Shown here one piece after another: positions 47,001 to 59,277 of a stretch of DNA of 64,000 nucleotides (the first letter of the stretch is position 1; each line of letters opens with the position of its first letter). The notes below the pieces were generated by a model. It saw only the letters and a list, made by a program, of their open reading frames with translations, had not been told where the DNA came from and made no database searches. The translations under genes and the position numbers were made by a program. Source of the stretch: Nymphaea colorata. Taxonomy: Eukaryota; Streptophyta; Magnoliopsida; Nymphaeales; Nymphaeaceae. The stretch is from positions 16,824,590 through 16,888,589 of the forward strand of contig NC_045144.1 in the NCBI RefSeq assembly GCF_008831285.2, given 5' to 3'.

Positions 47001-47700
47001 TAGGAAACTTTTAATTTTTTTGAAGCAGGTAAAGAATTTTGCTTTAGGTAATTGGCGTTTAGAAATGTTTACAATAAAAAAAAAAAAGTTCAGCATTAGC
47101 AAATTTTGATGCTTTAACAAATCTTAGATTTCAAATTTTTCCGGTTTTCATTTCCGCTACCTTTTTTTTTCCAGATTGCCTTTAATTTCCTTTAACTTTA
47201 ATTTCAGGTCATTTCTTAGTACTCCTTGTTTAATTTCTTCGTTATTTCAGGTTATTTTCATACTTTTCATAGCTAATATTCAATTTACACCCGTAGACGA
47301 TAGACAATTTATTTCCAACTCACATTTGAGTTTGCGTCACTGTTAAACGTTTGCAATGAAGAATCATTTGACTTAAATACATGTATGAACGTTGGTGAGC
47401 TAGGAATTTTTCATTAGAGAGGCCAAGCAAAATTTTAACATGTGCTGCAATATGACTTTTCAAGATTTTTATATAACCTAAATGATTTTTTTTTTTAAAT
47501 TACATGTAAGTTTTTTTTCTGAAAATTGTAGGGGAACCATGGCAGCCCCTGCATATGAACCTAACCAAACCTTATGATGGAAGTATCCAATGGCACATGC
47601 TCATGTAGGCTTTGCTGATTTACATACTAATGCATCATAGTTATTTACTTAGTCATTCATTTATCTATATATTGGTGCCTCTTAACTATTGACTTTTTGA
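47000..47700. other. Downstream flank of STIG1-B
   Basis: Homologous to 52690-53395, downstream of STIG1-C. No gene seen. Confidence 0.6.
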
Positions 47701-47761
47701 AAGTTCTGCGCCTCAATCAAAAATTTCTAGTTCCACCTTTTGGATCAAGTACAAGCTAGAG

Positions 47762-48175
47762 TCACTTCCACAAAGCTTTGCATCCTTGATGATGACTATA
47801 CGGAGGGACGGAGTTACAAATTTTTTGTTGCAAAGGCTCGCACTTGTTCCCACACTTACCGCAGTTGAGGCTGTCAGTTTTGAGGTCCACGCACTTCTTC
47901 TCGCAACAGTGATCAGGGCCACCCTTTGTTGATGATCCGCAGATGCTTGGGTCCTTATCACACGTCAATTCTTTAGATTTAGCGAGAAACCGACGAATGG
48001 TAGGCACCGGTAGGCGGCCGGAGTCCGGCTTGCCGTCGCCGGCAGCTGAAGCTTCCTCAGCAGGCAGTTGATTGGGTTCATCTGCCTCATTTGGCAGCGG
48101 CGACGGCGCCAATGTTGTGATGATGATGAGAATGACTATGATGGAAAATGTTAGTAGTAACCTTGGTGTTGCCAT
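47762..48175 (-). pseudogene. STIG1-like protein, copy B, with degenerate C-terminus
   Basis: The start at 48175 (MATPRLLLTF) is chosen because a TATATAAA box lies at 48302-48309 and because STIG1-A starts with the same MAxPRLLLT pattern; the frame is open further upstream to 48370 but that would run through the promoter. It gives 137 residues: signal peptide, acidic linker, RRFLAKS, then CDKDPSIC, HCCEKKC and NCGKCGNKC. After that the family's second cysteine block is missing and replaced by unrelated residues ending GCKALWK, leaving 10 cysteines instead of 16. A frameshift or deletion in the second half is likely. Function is doubtful. Confidence 0.8.
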
Positions 48176-48301
48176 GGTTATAGCGGTGGCGGCGCCGGTG
48201 GCAGTTTCAGCCAAAGTGGTGGCCGTGATGCTGATAAGAGCTTCCAATGTATGAAGCAAATTAAGGTGGGCAGAGTGGGGAAGGAATGAGAATGGTGTTG
48301 G

Positions 48302-48309
48302 TTTATATA
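48302..48309 (-). promoter_or_regulatory. TATA box of STIG1-B
   Basis: TATATAAA on the minus strand. The GGTGTTGG word beside it aligns with GATGTTGG beside the TATA boxes of STIG1-A and C; homology with their upstream regions stops immediately beyond the TATA box. Confidence 0.65.
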
Positions 48310-48965
48310 TGCAAGTGGAGGGATGCAGTGTTAATGGGGATGGCATTGGACTTACACTGGACTTGGACATGCATTGGTATCAGTGACCTTGAATCACGTA
48401 AAAGTAATTTGATTATCGTTAGTCATGTTTTGATGTGTTAAGTAGCTCATGACAAGACTGTTTCTGTAGCAAAATACATAGCATCATCGGATTTGGGTCT
48501 AGTTCATGAAAATCTCATACCAAAAGTTCATTATTATTTAACTGCAAAATTATCATCATTTAAATTTCAAATAGCAAACATCTACAACATAGCCCATGTA
48601 TACATTATCCTTCATCTAAATTTCAAACAACAAACATTTTGGTTCCTTTTCTTTTTTCTTTTTGAATTCAGTTAGAGATTTACTTCCATTGACGCAAATA
48701 TCACTGTTTTAAGGGAAAAAATGAAAAAAAAAAGTGACCACTAACTGCATATCATAGTTGGTAGGTTGCATAGAAAGGTATTATTAGTTTGATTCATGTA
48801 TCTGTTACTTTAAAAATGTGATTGCATAGAAAGGTATTATTAGTTTGATTCCTATAGGCCTTACTTTAAAAATGTGATACTCTGTTTGACCTGTGTGTCG
48901 TACCTTACCTAAGTCTTGAAACAGTACATAACCCAGGAGCAGGGGAAAAAAGAAGAACCTTCAAA

Positions 48966-49002
<37 letters not shown>

Positions 49003-49555
49003 ATATATAGGGGGAGAGAGAGAGAGAAAGGGAGAGAGGGAGAGATTATGTGACTGATGATGTAAAAGTGAGCAGGTTATAATATACTCCAAATTTTCGG
49101 GTCAGTGATGTCGAATTCGATCCCCTTACTACCATACAACCTAAGGGGTTTTAGTTCGATTAAATCCTAGCATGAGGACACTGCACCTTTTGGTATTTAT
49201 TTTACGGCTTGCCTTACAATCAATATTGTTCTACCCCAAGCGTAATCTTATACACATGTTTAAGATTTCATTGAGAAATTAAATAAATGTAGTATTTTAC
49301 GATCTACGCCATTCAGATGTATTCCATCATTTTTATTATCAATTTCATTTACTTCTTAGTTTTAAATATTTTCTTCAATTATTTTGCTCTAAACATGAAC
49401 TTGAAACTGGCTGAAGCCCAAGAGAAGCATTCTTCCTGAAACAGATATGACAATATTTAATCGTCAATCCATGGGCTTACTGTATTTAAATCTATATGAC
49501 TTGGTCCTTAATTGTTGATAATCCAAAGCCTTGACTTAATTGTGCCACCATGATT
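48310..49555. other. About 1.25 kb of unrelated DNA splitting the STIG1-B upstream region
   Basis: No gene. It separates the STIG1-B TATA box from the conserved upstream block that resumes at 49556. It holds an internal near-duplicate (GCATAGAAAGGTATTATTAG at about 48769 and 48823) and an (AT)n-(GA)n tract at 48970-49045. I see no clear inverted ends or target duplication. Confidence 0.6.
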
Positions 49556-49950
49556 TAGTTAGCCCGTACTGCTTGGGCTCTTAGTTGCTGCCATGACTGG
49601 GCTTGACTTCGCCACTCAGGCTTAGCTCATAGCGACTTGGTCTATACAAGATAATTAATTATTATTATAATGAAATGGACTGAGTCTAGATCGTCATACG
49701 TAATCACAGACTGAGTCCAACGTTCACAATTCATAGAAAGTGAAGTCACGAATGATTAGTTTTAAAAACAACGTATTAATTTCAAGAAGTCATTATATAA
49801 AACCCACTCATTCAGCCTTCATGTTTACCAAAAATACTGAATTAATCAAAATTAATTAACACAAATTCATTTAAAATATAAATGTAATAAAAACTAAAAA
49901 ATATTAGTAACGCAGAATGGAATTTAATTAAAAATTTATGTATTAAACCA
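49556..49950 (-). promoter_or_regulatory. Detached STIG1-type upstream block
   Basis: Aligns with 44400-44700 and 54455-54840, the regions directly upstream of STIG1-A and STIG1-C, but here the nearest STIG1 start is 1.4 kb away. Confidence 0.6.
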
Positions 49951-50262
49951 TTGTATTTTTTTCACCAAAAGTTCTAACCTTTTGTTTCGTAACCAGAATT
50001 TTCTAGCTGTGCCAGAGCCCCTGATCGAAAGACTTAGTTGCTACTTGCAAGAACCCAGAGTTATACAACTATGTCAATTTAGCTACATAATAAGATCATG
50101 GTATCCATTTAAATTGTCATAAAGCAATTTAGCTGCTTACCACATTCTCTTTCTAAATTGCACCGGGCAAAGTTTGTCACAGTACGTGGGAACAAAGTCT
50201 CACCTAGAAAATGAGGCTACATCACTGCCTTTCGTTTACTTACCAGCTTGACGTTTAACACA

Positions 50263-50296
<34 letters not shown>

Positions 50297-50339
50297 TTCC
50301 GTTTAAAATTGCATATACATTTATGCTTTCACCTGACAT

Positions 50340-50392
50340 TATTAATAATATTATTATTATTATGATTATTATTATTATTATTATTATTATTT
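50340..50392. repeat. (ATT)n microsatellite
   Basis: Mostly TTA/ATT triplets for about 50 bp with one GATT interruption. Confidence 0.85.
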
Positions 50393-50703
50393 AAGGTATG
50401 TCCCAGAATACAAACCAGACTACTTAAATACAATGATTATGGTGCACCTTTTTGTGGTCTAACCTCACAGTTACGTTTTCAAGAACAAGCGGATGGATAA
50501 TAGATATTAAGTTAATAATTGTTTAATTTAATAGTATTTTTATAATGACTAAAATTGAACGACTCTTGTAACATTGATATTTTGATGGTGGAGAAATCTA
50601 CATCCTTCATAAAAACAAACTAACATGTTTCCTATTAAATTAGTTTTTATGTACATGTTAGGATGTCTTATTTCTGACATAACGGTCTGGGATGGACCAA
50701 CTT

Positions 50704-50741
<38 letters not shown>

Positions 50742-53400
50742 CCGAGCAGGTTGCGCAGCCATACCTATGGATATTTGACAAGATATAATTAATAATCTAC
50801 AATAACCTATGTTCGTGTGAGATGTATGTAAGATTTAATGATTATGCACAATTTTCATTAAGAAAATTTCACTCAATGAACCCAACATTTTGATCATAAT
50901 CCAGGCCTTCCGGGCAATACCCAGCTTAACTTTTGGTGGCGACCATTTATGAGTTTTCAACCTGGCCCCTGCTTCTGCCCCTGGTTGGTTTAGACCAGAC
51001 TCAAGTTTTATTGGGCTCGAGGGTCAAACTTCGACTGTCAAACTTTGACTTAGACTCGGCTCCGCTCGTCTCTGCCTACCTACTTCCGAGGTAGTCATAG
51101 GACTGGCTGTAATTTGTGGGCTCTACAGTACTTGATGGAACCCCACTGCACAATTTTGTACTGATATAAGGGGACGCATAGAGAATATGCTTGGTCCGAT
51201 TAATGTAATTTCTCTCACTATCTTTTACACTCTCTATCAGGCTTTAATATATGTACTCCTTCCACTCAATATATTCAAATTAGACTCAATTATAAAAAAA
51301 ATACTTAATGATCAGCTTGTATGAGTGATAAGACCTAGTTGAAAGCATATAATGCCCTGATGATGTAGTCAAATAAGAAAATTGGGGTCAAGTCACTACT
51401 TGTTTGAATCACCCGTCATGACGAAACACATGATTGGTTTTACCAGAGTGGTCGATAGAATGCATTGACAACTAGATGAAAGACTTTCATGGTTGGTCGA
51501 CTTATGTTTCTTAAATTTTTTCATTGGTGTTAGTTGGGATGCTGAAACTCTTCCCCTTCCCTATCCCCAATTGCACGCGTTTGCTTTTGGTGGCTTGGGA
51601 TTGGCGTCGAGGCCTGCTCATCGGGCTGGGCTGGGCTGGCCCGACACCCGAAAATCAAGTTCAGGCCCGGCTCGAGACCCCACATCCGAGCTGGTGCCCA
51701 GCTATATCATTATTAAATACAAATTATATTAGCAAATAAATTTGGCCCGATGCACAGGCTTATTCCTGTTGTGCTTTTTATTGGTATTAGAAATTAAGGG
51801 GGGATTTGGATGACATTCTTCTCTAACCCATTTTTATAAAAACTAGCTTTTAAGAAAACCAAGTTTTTTAATAAGTTTTAGAAACTTTGTTTTTATGTTT
51901 GGGTGACACATCCAAAACTTGATTTTGAATAGCTTATAGGGGATCAGGCTTTCACTCTCTCTTTCAAAGTCTCTCTTTCAAAGCCAGATTTCTTAAAACT
52001 GGGTTTTCTTTGAACCAATTTTGATATTCTTTATAGTCCTTTTACTTTTTTCAGTCTCCACAATCATCAAATGTGTTTCTATAATGAAAACAGTTCCGAC
52101 TTAATTATTCAGGTGTGAGATATCAAGTTTGGAGCGCACATCGCACCCATCATGTTATCATCTCATGGAGAAGCCACACCGATGGTCAATGGATTGTGGA
52201 TAACTCATCATGACCCGTTTTGAAGACTGGATCTGCAAAAAAAAAAAGAAGAAAAAAAAGGAAAGAAAACAGGCGGTACAAATAACTGCCACGAGGGCGA
52301 AACGTCAAGAACATGGAGAATGGGGACGCAAACAAGGGCTTATATATCGTGTGTCCCGTTTTTCCAGGAACGCCAGGGCGAGTCCTCGCTTATTCTCTCC
52401 AACATAGCAGATAATAACTCCCAGCTCCATGGGACCGTGGGTACCATTAGTACACAACAAAAATAACAGAAGTGAGTGTCAAAATTGTATTAAATTTTGT
52501 AGAAAATGTGATATTGATAAATAAAATTTATATATGTCGATATAAGATGAAAAAAAAATTATTTTTTTGTTGTCAGCTTAGCTCGGTAAAAAGCTTGTGC
52601 CTCTCTAAATCCTTTAATTTGGATATTTTTGAAAAATTCTTTATCATGTATACTTATATTGGATCTATTATGAAGACTGATATTTAGAGAGCAGTTTAAC
52701 CCATTTGGATTTTTTTGAAGCTGGTGAATAATTTTCCTTTAGGTAATTGGCGTTTAGAAATGTTTACAATAAAAATAGAGGTTTGGCATTAGCAAATTTT
52801 GATGCTTTAACAAATCTTAGATTTCAAATTTTTCCGGTTTTCATTTCCGCTACCTTTTTTTTCCCAGATTGCCTTTAATTTCCTTTAACTTTTTTCAGGT
52901 CATTTCTTAGTACTTCTTGTTTATTTTGGTCGTTATTTCAGGTTATTTTCATACTTTTCCTAGATAATATTAAATTTACAACGTAGATTATAGACAATTT
53001 ATTTCCAACCCACATTTGGGTTTGTGTAGCGGTTAAACATTTGCAATGAAGAATCATTTGAGTTAAATATATGCATATGAACTTTGACGAGATAAAAAAT
53101 TTTCATTAGAGAGGACAAACAAAATTTTAACAAGGGCTGGAATATAACTTTTTAAGATTTTATATAACTTAAATGATTTTTTTTAAATTACATGTAAGTT
53201 TTTTTTTAAAAAAAAATTGTAGGGCACATCATGGCAGCCCCTGAATATGAACCTTGCCAAACCATATGATGGGAGTATCCAATGGCACACGCTCATGTAG
53301 GCTTTGCTGATTTACATACTATTGCGTCATAGTAATTTAATTAGTAATTCATTTATTTATATATTGGTGCCTCTTAACTATTAACTTTTTAAAGGTCCTG
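50390..53400. repeat. Segmental repeat S3
   Basis: Homologous to S4 and S5 from the ACCAGACTACTTAAATACA word onward, then to the STIG1-B flank. It contains an (AT)n tract at 50707-50738, the GGGCC-rich stretch at 51590-51760, a MITE copy from 51795 whose right end is deleted, and the block at 52110-52455. No gene recognised. Confidence 0.75.
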
Positions 53401-53806
53401 CGCTTCAATCAGGAATTTCCACCACCACCTTTAGATGTAGTAGGGTTCGACGAAAGCCTTTCTTTCGAGAAGATGCTTTGAAGGGGAAGGCAAGCAACTG
53501 GCATAATCCTCTCCACCCCAACTCCTTCTCACACTTGAGAGGGGGAACTAGTCGGTAGCTGGCCGCCGGGATCGACGAACGCAGATGGAGAGAGACCATA
53601 ACCAAGATACTCTAAGGAAAGTGCAATGAAGAATGGTAGGCATCTTAAAAATTGAACTGAAAATGAGAGAGAGAGGTAGCAAACGTAGCACCAAATTTTA
53701 ATGCCAATAACATTCAAGGGGACGACGAGCAGTCTTGTTGTTTTGAGTTTGTAGTTAATAAATGGTTTTTGATGCTTATTTGGAACAAGGAATCGATATT
53801 TCTCGA

Positions 53807-54331
53807 TCAAGAAGTTGGTTCTTGCAGCAGTGCTTCGTAAACAACACAGCTGCAAGCACTAAGGGTATAGCCACACATGCCGTAGATACAGTAGGACCCC
53901 TTACGGCAATTGTTCCCGCATCTCCCGCAGTTCTCTCTATCGAACGCCAGATTCACGCACCTTCCCTTGCAGCACGTCTCCGTGAACCTGCACCTCCTCC
54001 CGCAGTTGCCGCAGTTGAAGCGATCGGTCTTCCAATCCACGCACTTCTTTTTGCAGCAGTCAGGGCCAGGGCTCCCCTTCAGTTTGCAGATCTTCGGTTT
54101 TTTGTCGCACGTATGCGGCTTCCAGGACCTGGCCAGGTACCGGCGGATTCTGAGCGACGGCAGGTCACCGGAGTAAGGCTCCACCTCGGCGGTAGGGTCC
54201 TCACTGGCACCAACTTCACCTTCTTCTGGTTCCTCGTGTTCTTCGGCTACTACTGGGAGTGTCGTGGATGCGACCAGCAAAATGAGAGCGCCGATGACTG
54301 CTGCTGTTTGGAGTAACCATGGTGCGGCCAT
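53807..54331 (-). CDS. STIG1-like cysteine-rich secreted protein, copy C, with C-terminal extension
   Basis: An intronless frame of 174 residues, nearly identical to copy A up to MCGY: signal peptide (MAAPWLLQTAAVIGALILLV), acidic linker, RRYLARSW, and the 16-cysteine STIG1 domain (CDKKPKIC, DCCKKKC, NCGNCGRRC, TCCKGRC, NCGRCGNNC, YGMCGY). Copy A stops one codon later; copy C has two extra bases there, so it reads on for about 18 residues (TLSACSCVVYEALLQEPTS) that correspond to copy A's 3' UTR. The extension adds two cysteines, which could disturb disulphide pairing. TATA box at 54434-54441. Role as for other STIG1 proteins, by inference. Confidence 0.9.
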   Translation of the reverse strand: MAAPWLLQTAAVIGALILLVASTTLPVVAEEHEEPEEGEVGASEDPTAEVEPYSGDLPSLRIRRYLARSWKPHTCDKKPKICKLKGSPGPDCCKKKCVDWKTDRFNCGNCGRRCRFTETCCKGRCVNLAFDRENCGRCGNNCRKGSYCIYGMCGYTLSACSCVVYEALLQEPTS

Positions 54332-54433
54332 GGTGGTGCTGGCGGGGGCGGCGGAGGCCGAGGTGGTCGTCGTCGTACGGCTAATTATGGAAGCAAGAGG
54401 TGGATTGAGAGGGAAAGAAATGAGATGATGTTG

Positions 54434-54441
54434 GTTTTATA
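54434..54441 (-). promoter_or_regulatory. TATA box of STIG1-C
   Basis: TATAAAAC on the minus strand, 103 bp upstream of the ATG, in sequence nearly identical to the STIG1-A promoter. Confidence 0.75.
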
Positions 54442-54879
54442 GAGAATTAGCCAGTACTGCTTGGGATCTTAGTTGCTGCCATGACTGGGCTCGAGTTTAA
54501 CAGTCAGGATTAGCTCATAGCCAATGCAAGATAATTAATGATTGTTATAATGAAATAGACCGAGTCTAGATCGTCATACGTAATCACACACGGAATCCAA
54601 CATTCACAATCAATGGAATGTGAAGTCACGTATGATTAGTTTTAAAAACAACGTATTAGTTTCAATAAGTCATTATATAAAACCTAGTTATTCAGTCTTC
54701 ATGTTTACCAAAAGTACTGAATTAATCACAATTAATTAACACAAATTCATTTAAAATATAAAGGTAAATAATAATAAAAAAAATATTAGTAACATAGAAT
54801 GGAATTTAATTAAAAATTTATGTATTAAACCATTGTATTTGCAAGTCCAGTAGCGTGCTCTAACATTTCTTTTAACAAA

Positions 54880-55311
54880 GAACCTATCAATTGAAGTTCA
54901 TTGGACCTGACCAATATATTTGAACTGAAGTTATGAAATCAAAGAAAAACAAAATTAATGGCAGCAAATGTGAGGGACTCTTCCAGAAAAACTTTTTTTT
55001 TTAAAAAAATGCAGAAGGTGTTTTTCAGAAATATGTGGCCCAAGATTGGGCATCAAAGTGAAAATTTTCTAAATATATTTGGGTAGTTTCTGGATCTATT
55101 GTATAAGGAAACCACACATCATGCCTGGGCCCAGAGCAAAGGCGGAGGCAGGTCAGAACACCATGTGGGAAGTAGCCCAAAAAAAAAAAAAAGTTTATAT
55201 ATATATATATGTACACCAGTAGGAGATAAAATCTTCCAGTTATCTTGAGTTCCACTTAATATTGCATATACATTATTGTTGACCTAACATTATTCTTGTT
55301 ATTGTTACGTC

Positions 55312-55353
<42 letters not shown>

Positions 55354-55636
55354 TAATTGGTATGTCCCAGAATACAAACCAGACTACTTAAATACAATGA
55401 TTATGGTGCACTTTTTGTGGTCTAACCTGGCAGTTATGATTTCAAAATTGAACGACTTATAAAATTGATAGTTTGATGGTGGAGAAATCTCCATCTTTCA
55501 TAAAAACAAACTTCTACATCTTTCGTATTAAATTAGTTTTGACATACATACTAGGATGTTTTTATTTTGTTTACAATATTTTTTAGCAAAACAATTGAAT
55601 GGTCTGGTTTTATCTCTGACCTAAGGCTCTGGGATG

Positions 55637-55696
<60 letters not shown>

Positions 55697-57830
55697 GAGA
55701 ACGAGAGCGTTGTGCAGCCATACCTATATATGTTTGACAGGATGTAAACTATGTTCTAGTGAGATGTATATAAGTTTGAATGATTATGCACAACTTTCTT
55801 TAGGAAAATTTCACTCAATAACCCAACGTTTTGATCATAATCTAGACCTTCGGGGAAATACCCACCTTAACTTTTGGTGGCGACTGTTTATGAGTTTCAA
55901 CCTGGTGCCTGCCTCCACCCCTGGTTTGGCCAGACCAGAGTTAAGTCTTATTGGGCTCGAGGGTCAAACTTCGACTTTGACTTAGATTCGGCTCGGCTCG
56001 GCCTACCTACTTCCAAGCTAATCATATGACTGTAATTTGTGGGCTCTACTGATTGAAGGGGATGCATAGAGAATATGCTTGGTCCGATTGGGGTAATTTC
56101 TCCCACTATCTTTTACACTTTCTATCAGGCTTTAATATATATACTCCTTCCACTTAGCCAACTATTGTCGATCATAGGATATATTAAAATTAGAGTCAAT
56201 TATGAAAAAAAATACTTAATGATCAGCATGTATGAGTGATAAGACTTAGTCGAAAGCGTATAATGCCCTAATGATATAGTCAAATAAGAAAATTGGGATC
56301 AAGTCACTACTTGTTTGAGTCACCCAGCATCACGAAACACATGACAGGTTTTGCCAGAGTGGTCGATAGAATGCGTTGACAATTACATGAAAGACTTTCA
56401 TGGTAAGGCGACTTATGTTTCCTAAATTTTTTCATTGGTACTAGTTGGGATGCTGAAACTCTTACCCTTCTTCGTCCCCAATTGCACGTGATTGGCCCGA
56501 ACTCGCCCGGCCTGACACCCGAAAATCGAGTTCTGGCCCGGCTCGAAACCCCACATCGGAGCATGTGCCCTGCTTGGTTAAAACAAAAAAAATATTAATG
56601 TAAAATCTAAATTTTTAAATAAAAATTATTTTTTTAGTAATGAAATATGTATCATTATTAAATAAAAATAATATTAAAAAGTAAATTGGGCCCGATTCCA
56701 AGGCTTAGTCCTGCTGTGCTTTTCATTGGAACTAGAGATTAAGGGGGTATTTGGATGACATCCATCTCTAAGCCAGTTTTGTAAAAACTAGCTTTTATGA
56801 AAACCAAGTTTTTAGATAAGTTTTAGAAACTTGGCTTTTATGTTTGGGAGACATCCAAAACTTGATTTTGAATAGCCTATATCAGGCTTCTCACTTTCTC
56901 TTGCAAAGCCAAGTTTTCTTTAAATTAGGCTTTCTTCAAACCAGTTTTGATGGCACCCAAAAACTTCAAAAACGCGGTTTTGGAGGGCAAAACTATGTTT
57001 TGTTTTGCATTCAAAAACCTGGCTTTCAAGTGTCACCCAAGCATCCCCTTTTGCTTTTTGAAAAAAAAAAGTTGTTTATAGTCTTTTTACTTTTTTCAAT
57101 TTCCACGGACATCAAACGTGTTTTTATAAGGAAAACAGTTCCAACTTAATTATTCGGGTGTGAGGTATCTACGTTTGGAGCGCAGATCGGACCTATCAAG
57201 TTGTCATTTGGTGGAAAAACCACACGGATGGTCAATGGATCTTGGATAACTCGTCAGTGACCCGTTTTGAAGACTGGATCTGCAAAAAAGAAGGGAAAAC
57301 AAAAAAGAAAACCGGTTATGAATGCCACAAGGGGCGAAACATCAAGAACATGGGGAATGGGGATGCAAACATGGGCTGCTTGCAGCCCATATATATTGCA
57401 TGTCCTGTTTTTCCAGGACCGCCAGGTTTTTTCCAGGACCACCAGGTTGGAACGTTCTGTCCTCCCTTGTTCTCTCCAACATAGCAGATAAAAACTCCCA
57501 GCTCCGTGGGTACCATTAGACAACAAAAATAAAATAAGTAAATGTCAAAATTATATTAAATTTTGTAGAAAATGTGGTATTGATAAATAAAATTAATATA
57601 TGCAATATAAGATGAAAAAAACAACTATTATTTGTTTGTCGTCAGCTCAGCTCGGTAAAAAGTTTGCGCCTCTCTAAATCCTTTAATTTGGATACTTTTT
57701 TTTTTTTTTTAATTCTTTATGATGTATACGTATATTGGATCTATTATGAGGACCGTTTGATGAATGAAACTCGAGTAAAGGAGAAGTTCCATTTGTGAAT
57801 TAAAGCATTGTATTTGCAAGTCCAGTAGCG
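54880..57830. repeat. Segmental repeat S4
   Basis: Runs from the GAAGTTCATTGGACCTGACC block to a GAATGAAACTCGAGTAAAGG block at 57770. It includes (AT)n tracts at 55313-55330 and 55642-55696, a MITE at 56741-57050 and the conserved block at 57150-57520. No gene. Confidence 0.8.
56741..57050. mobile_element. MITE-like element, copy in S4
   Basis: Left end AAGGGGGTATTTGGATGACA; right end, inverted, AAGGGGATGCTTGGGTGACA: 16 of 20 positions agree. Same family and same relative position as 45361-45664 and 60372-60674. Confidence 0.65.
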
Positions 57831-58379
57831 TGTTCTAACATTTCTTTTAACAGAGAACCTATCAATTGAGACCATTGTATGTGGGCACTATAACTTTGTG
57901 TCCTAAGTGGTGGAGCATGGCATCATGTCCTAACTTATTTCTAGGCATTGGTTGTTAACTTCACCTATAAAAAGCCTCTACTGAAACAGCCTGTTTAACC
58001 ATGGGTTTACTACAAGTAATATTGAGAGGAGGGTGGTTGCAAGATAATTTTATTACATAAAAATTACGAGCACACCCCCAAAAGCCTAGTGAATTATGTT
58101 TTGCCCCTAAAACACAAAAACAGGATTATGTCTACGTTCTAGAGAGAGAGAGAGAGAGTGAACGAAGTGACTGGAGAAAATTTACTCTACCTCTTCGTGT
58201 GGACATAATAATAAGCCAAGATTTGTAGGAGCTCACACACAGAGCAAGGAAAGAAGAAAAAAGCATGGAATAAATCACAATTGATTCTTTCAATTAACAG
58301 TGAACTTTCTTTCTTTCTAGTAATTAAATCAATATTGGGATGAGAGATGGCGTATCGCTGTTAAATTTTTACTGCCTAA
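57831..58379. other. Spacer between S4 and S5
   Basis: Starts with sequence matching 54830-54890 (GCAAGTCCAGTAGCGTG). The rest is unique in this window, with a short (AG)n tract at 58140-58159. No gene. Confidence 0.55.
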
Positions 58380-59239
58380 AATTTGAAGTTCATTTGACCT
58401 GGCCAATATATTTGAACTGAAGTTACAAAAACAAAGAAAAAAAATTAATGGCAGCAAATGTGAGGGCCATTTACAGCAAAACTTTTAGAAAAAAAAAAAA
58501 AGCAACCGAGGTTTTTCAGAAGTATGTGACACAAGGTTGGGCATCAAAGCGGAAATTTTCTAAATATATTTGTGTAGTTTCTGGATCTAATGTATAAGGA
58601 AACCATGCACCTTGCCTGAGTCCAGAGTAGAGGCGGAGGCAGTTGTGAACACCGTGTGGGCAGTAGCCCAAACAAACAAAAAAAAAGTTTATTTTCTTAT
58701 TGATAGATTAGGGTAATTTTTTTTTTTTTTTTGTATATTGACGCTCTTTAAAGTTTAAATTTTATAACTTATGTCTCGTAGCCAGAATTTTTTAGAACTG
58801 TCCCTGGTCGAAAGACTTAGTTGCTACTTGCTAGAGCCCAGAGTTACATAACTATGGCAAGTTAGCTACTCAATCCGGTTACCTTGAGTTCCGTTTAATA
58901 TTGCATATACATTTATGCTTTGACTTAATATTATTGCCATTAATATATGTGTAATATATATATATATATATATATACAAACCAGACTACTTAAATACAAT
59001 GATTATGGTGTACTTTGTGTGGTCTAACCTGGCATTTACGATTTCAAGATTGAACGACTCTTCTAACATTGATATTTTGATGGTGGAGAAATCTCCATCT
59101 TTCATAACAACAAACTATAACATGTTTCGTATTAAATTAGTTTTTATATACACATTAGGATGTTTTTATTTTGTTTAAAATATTTTTAGCAAAACAATTG
59201 AATGGTCTGGTTTTTCCTCTGACCTAACGGTCTGGGATG

Positions 59240-59277
<38 letters not shown>

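Noticed and set aside
48176-48370. N-terminal extension of STIG1-B (starting MSKSSVSPMP)
   Set aside because: It would read through the TATA box at 48302-48309, and the paralogues start at the MAxPRLLLT-type methionine.
57150-57250. Plant snRNA-type promoter (ACATCGG-like word in the S-unit block)
   Set aside because: The upstream-element match is partial and there is no TATA box at the required spacing.
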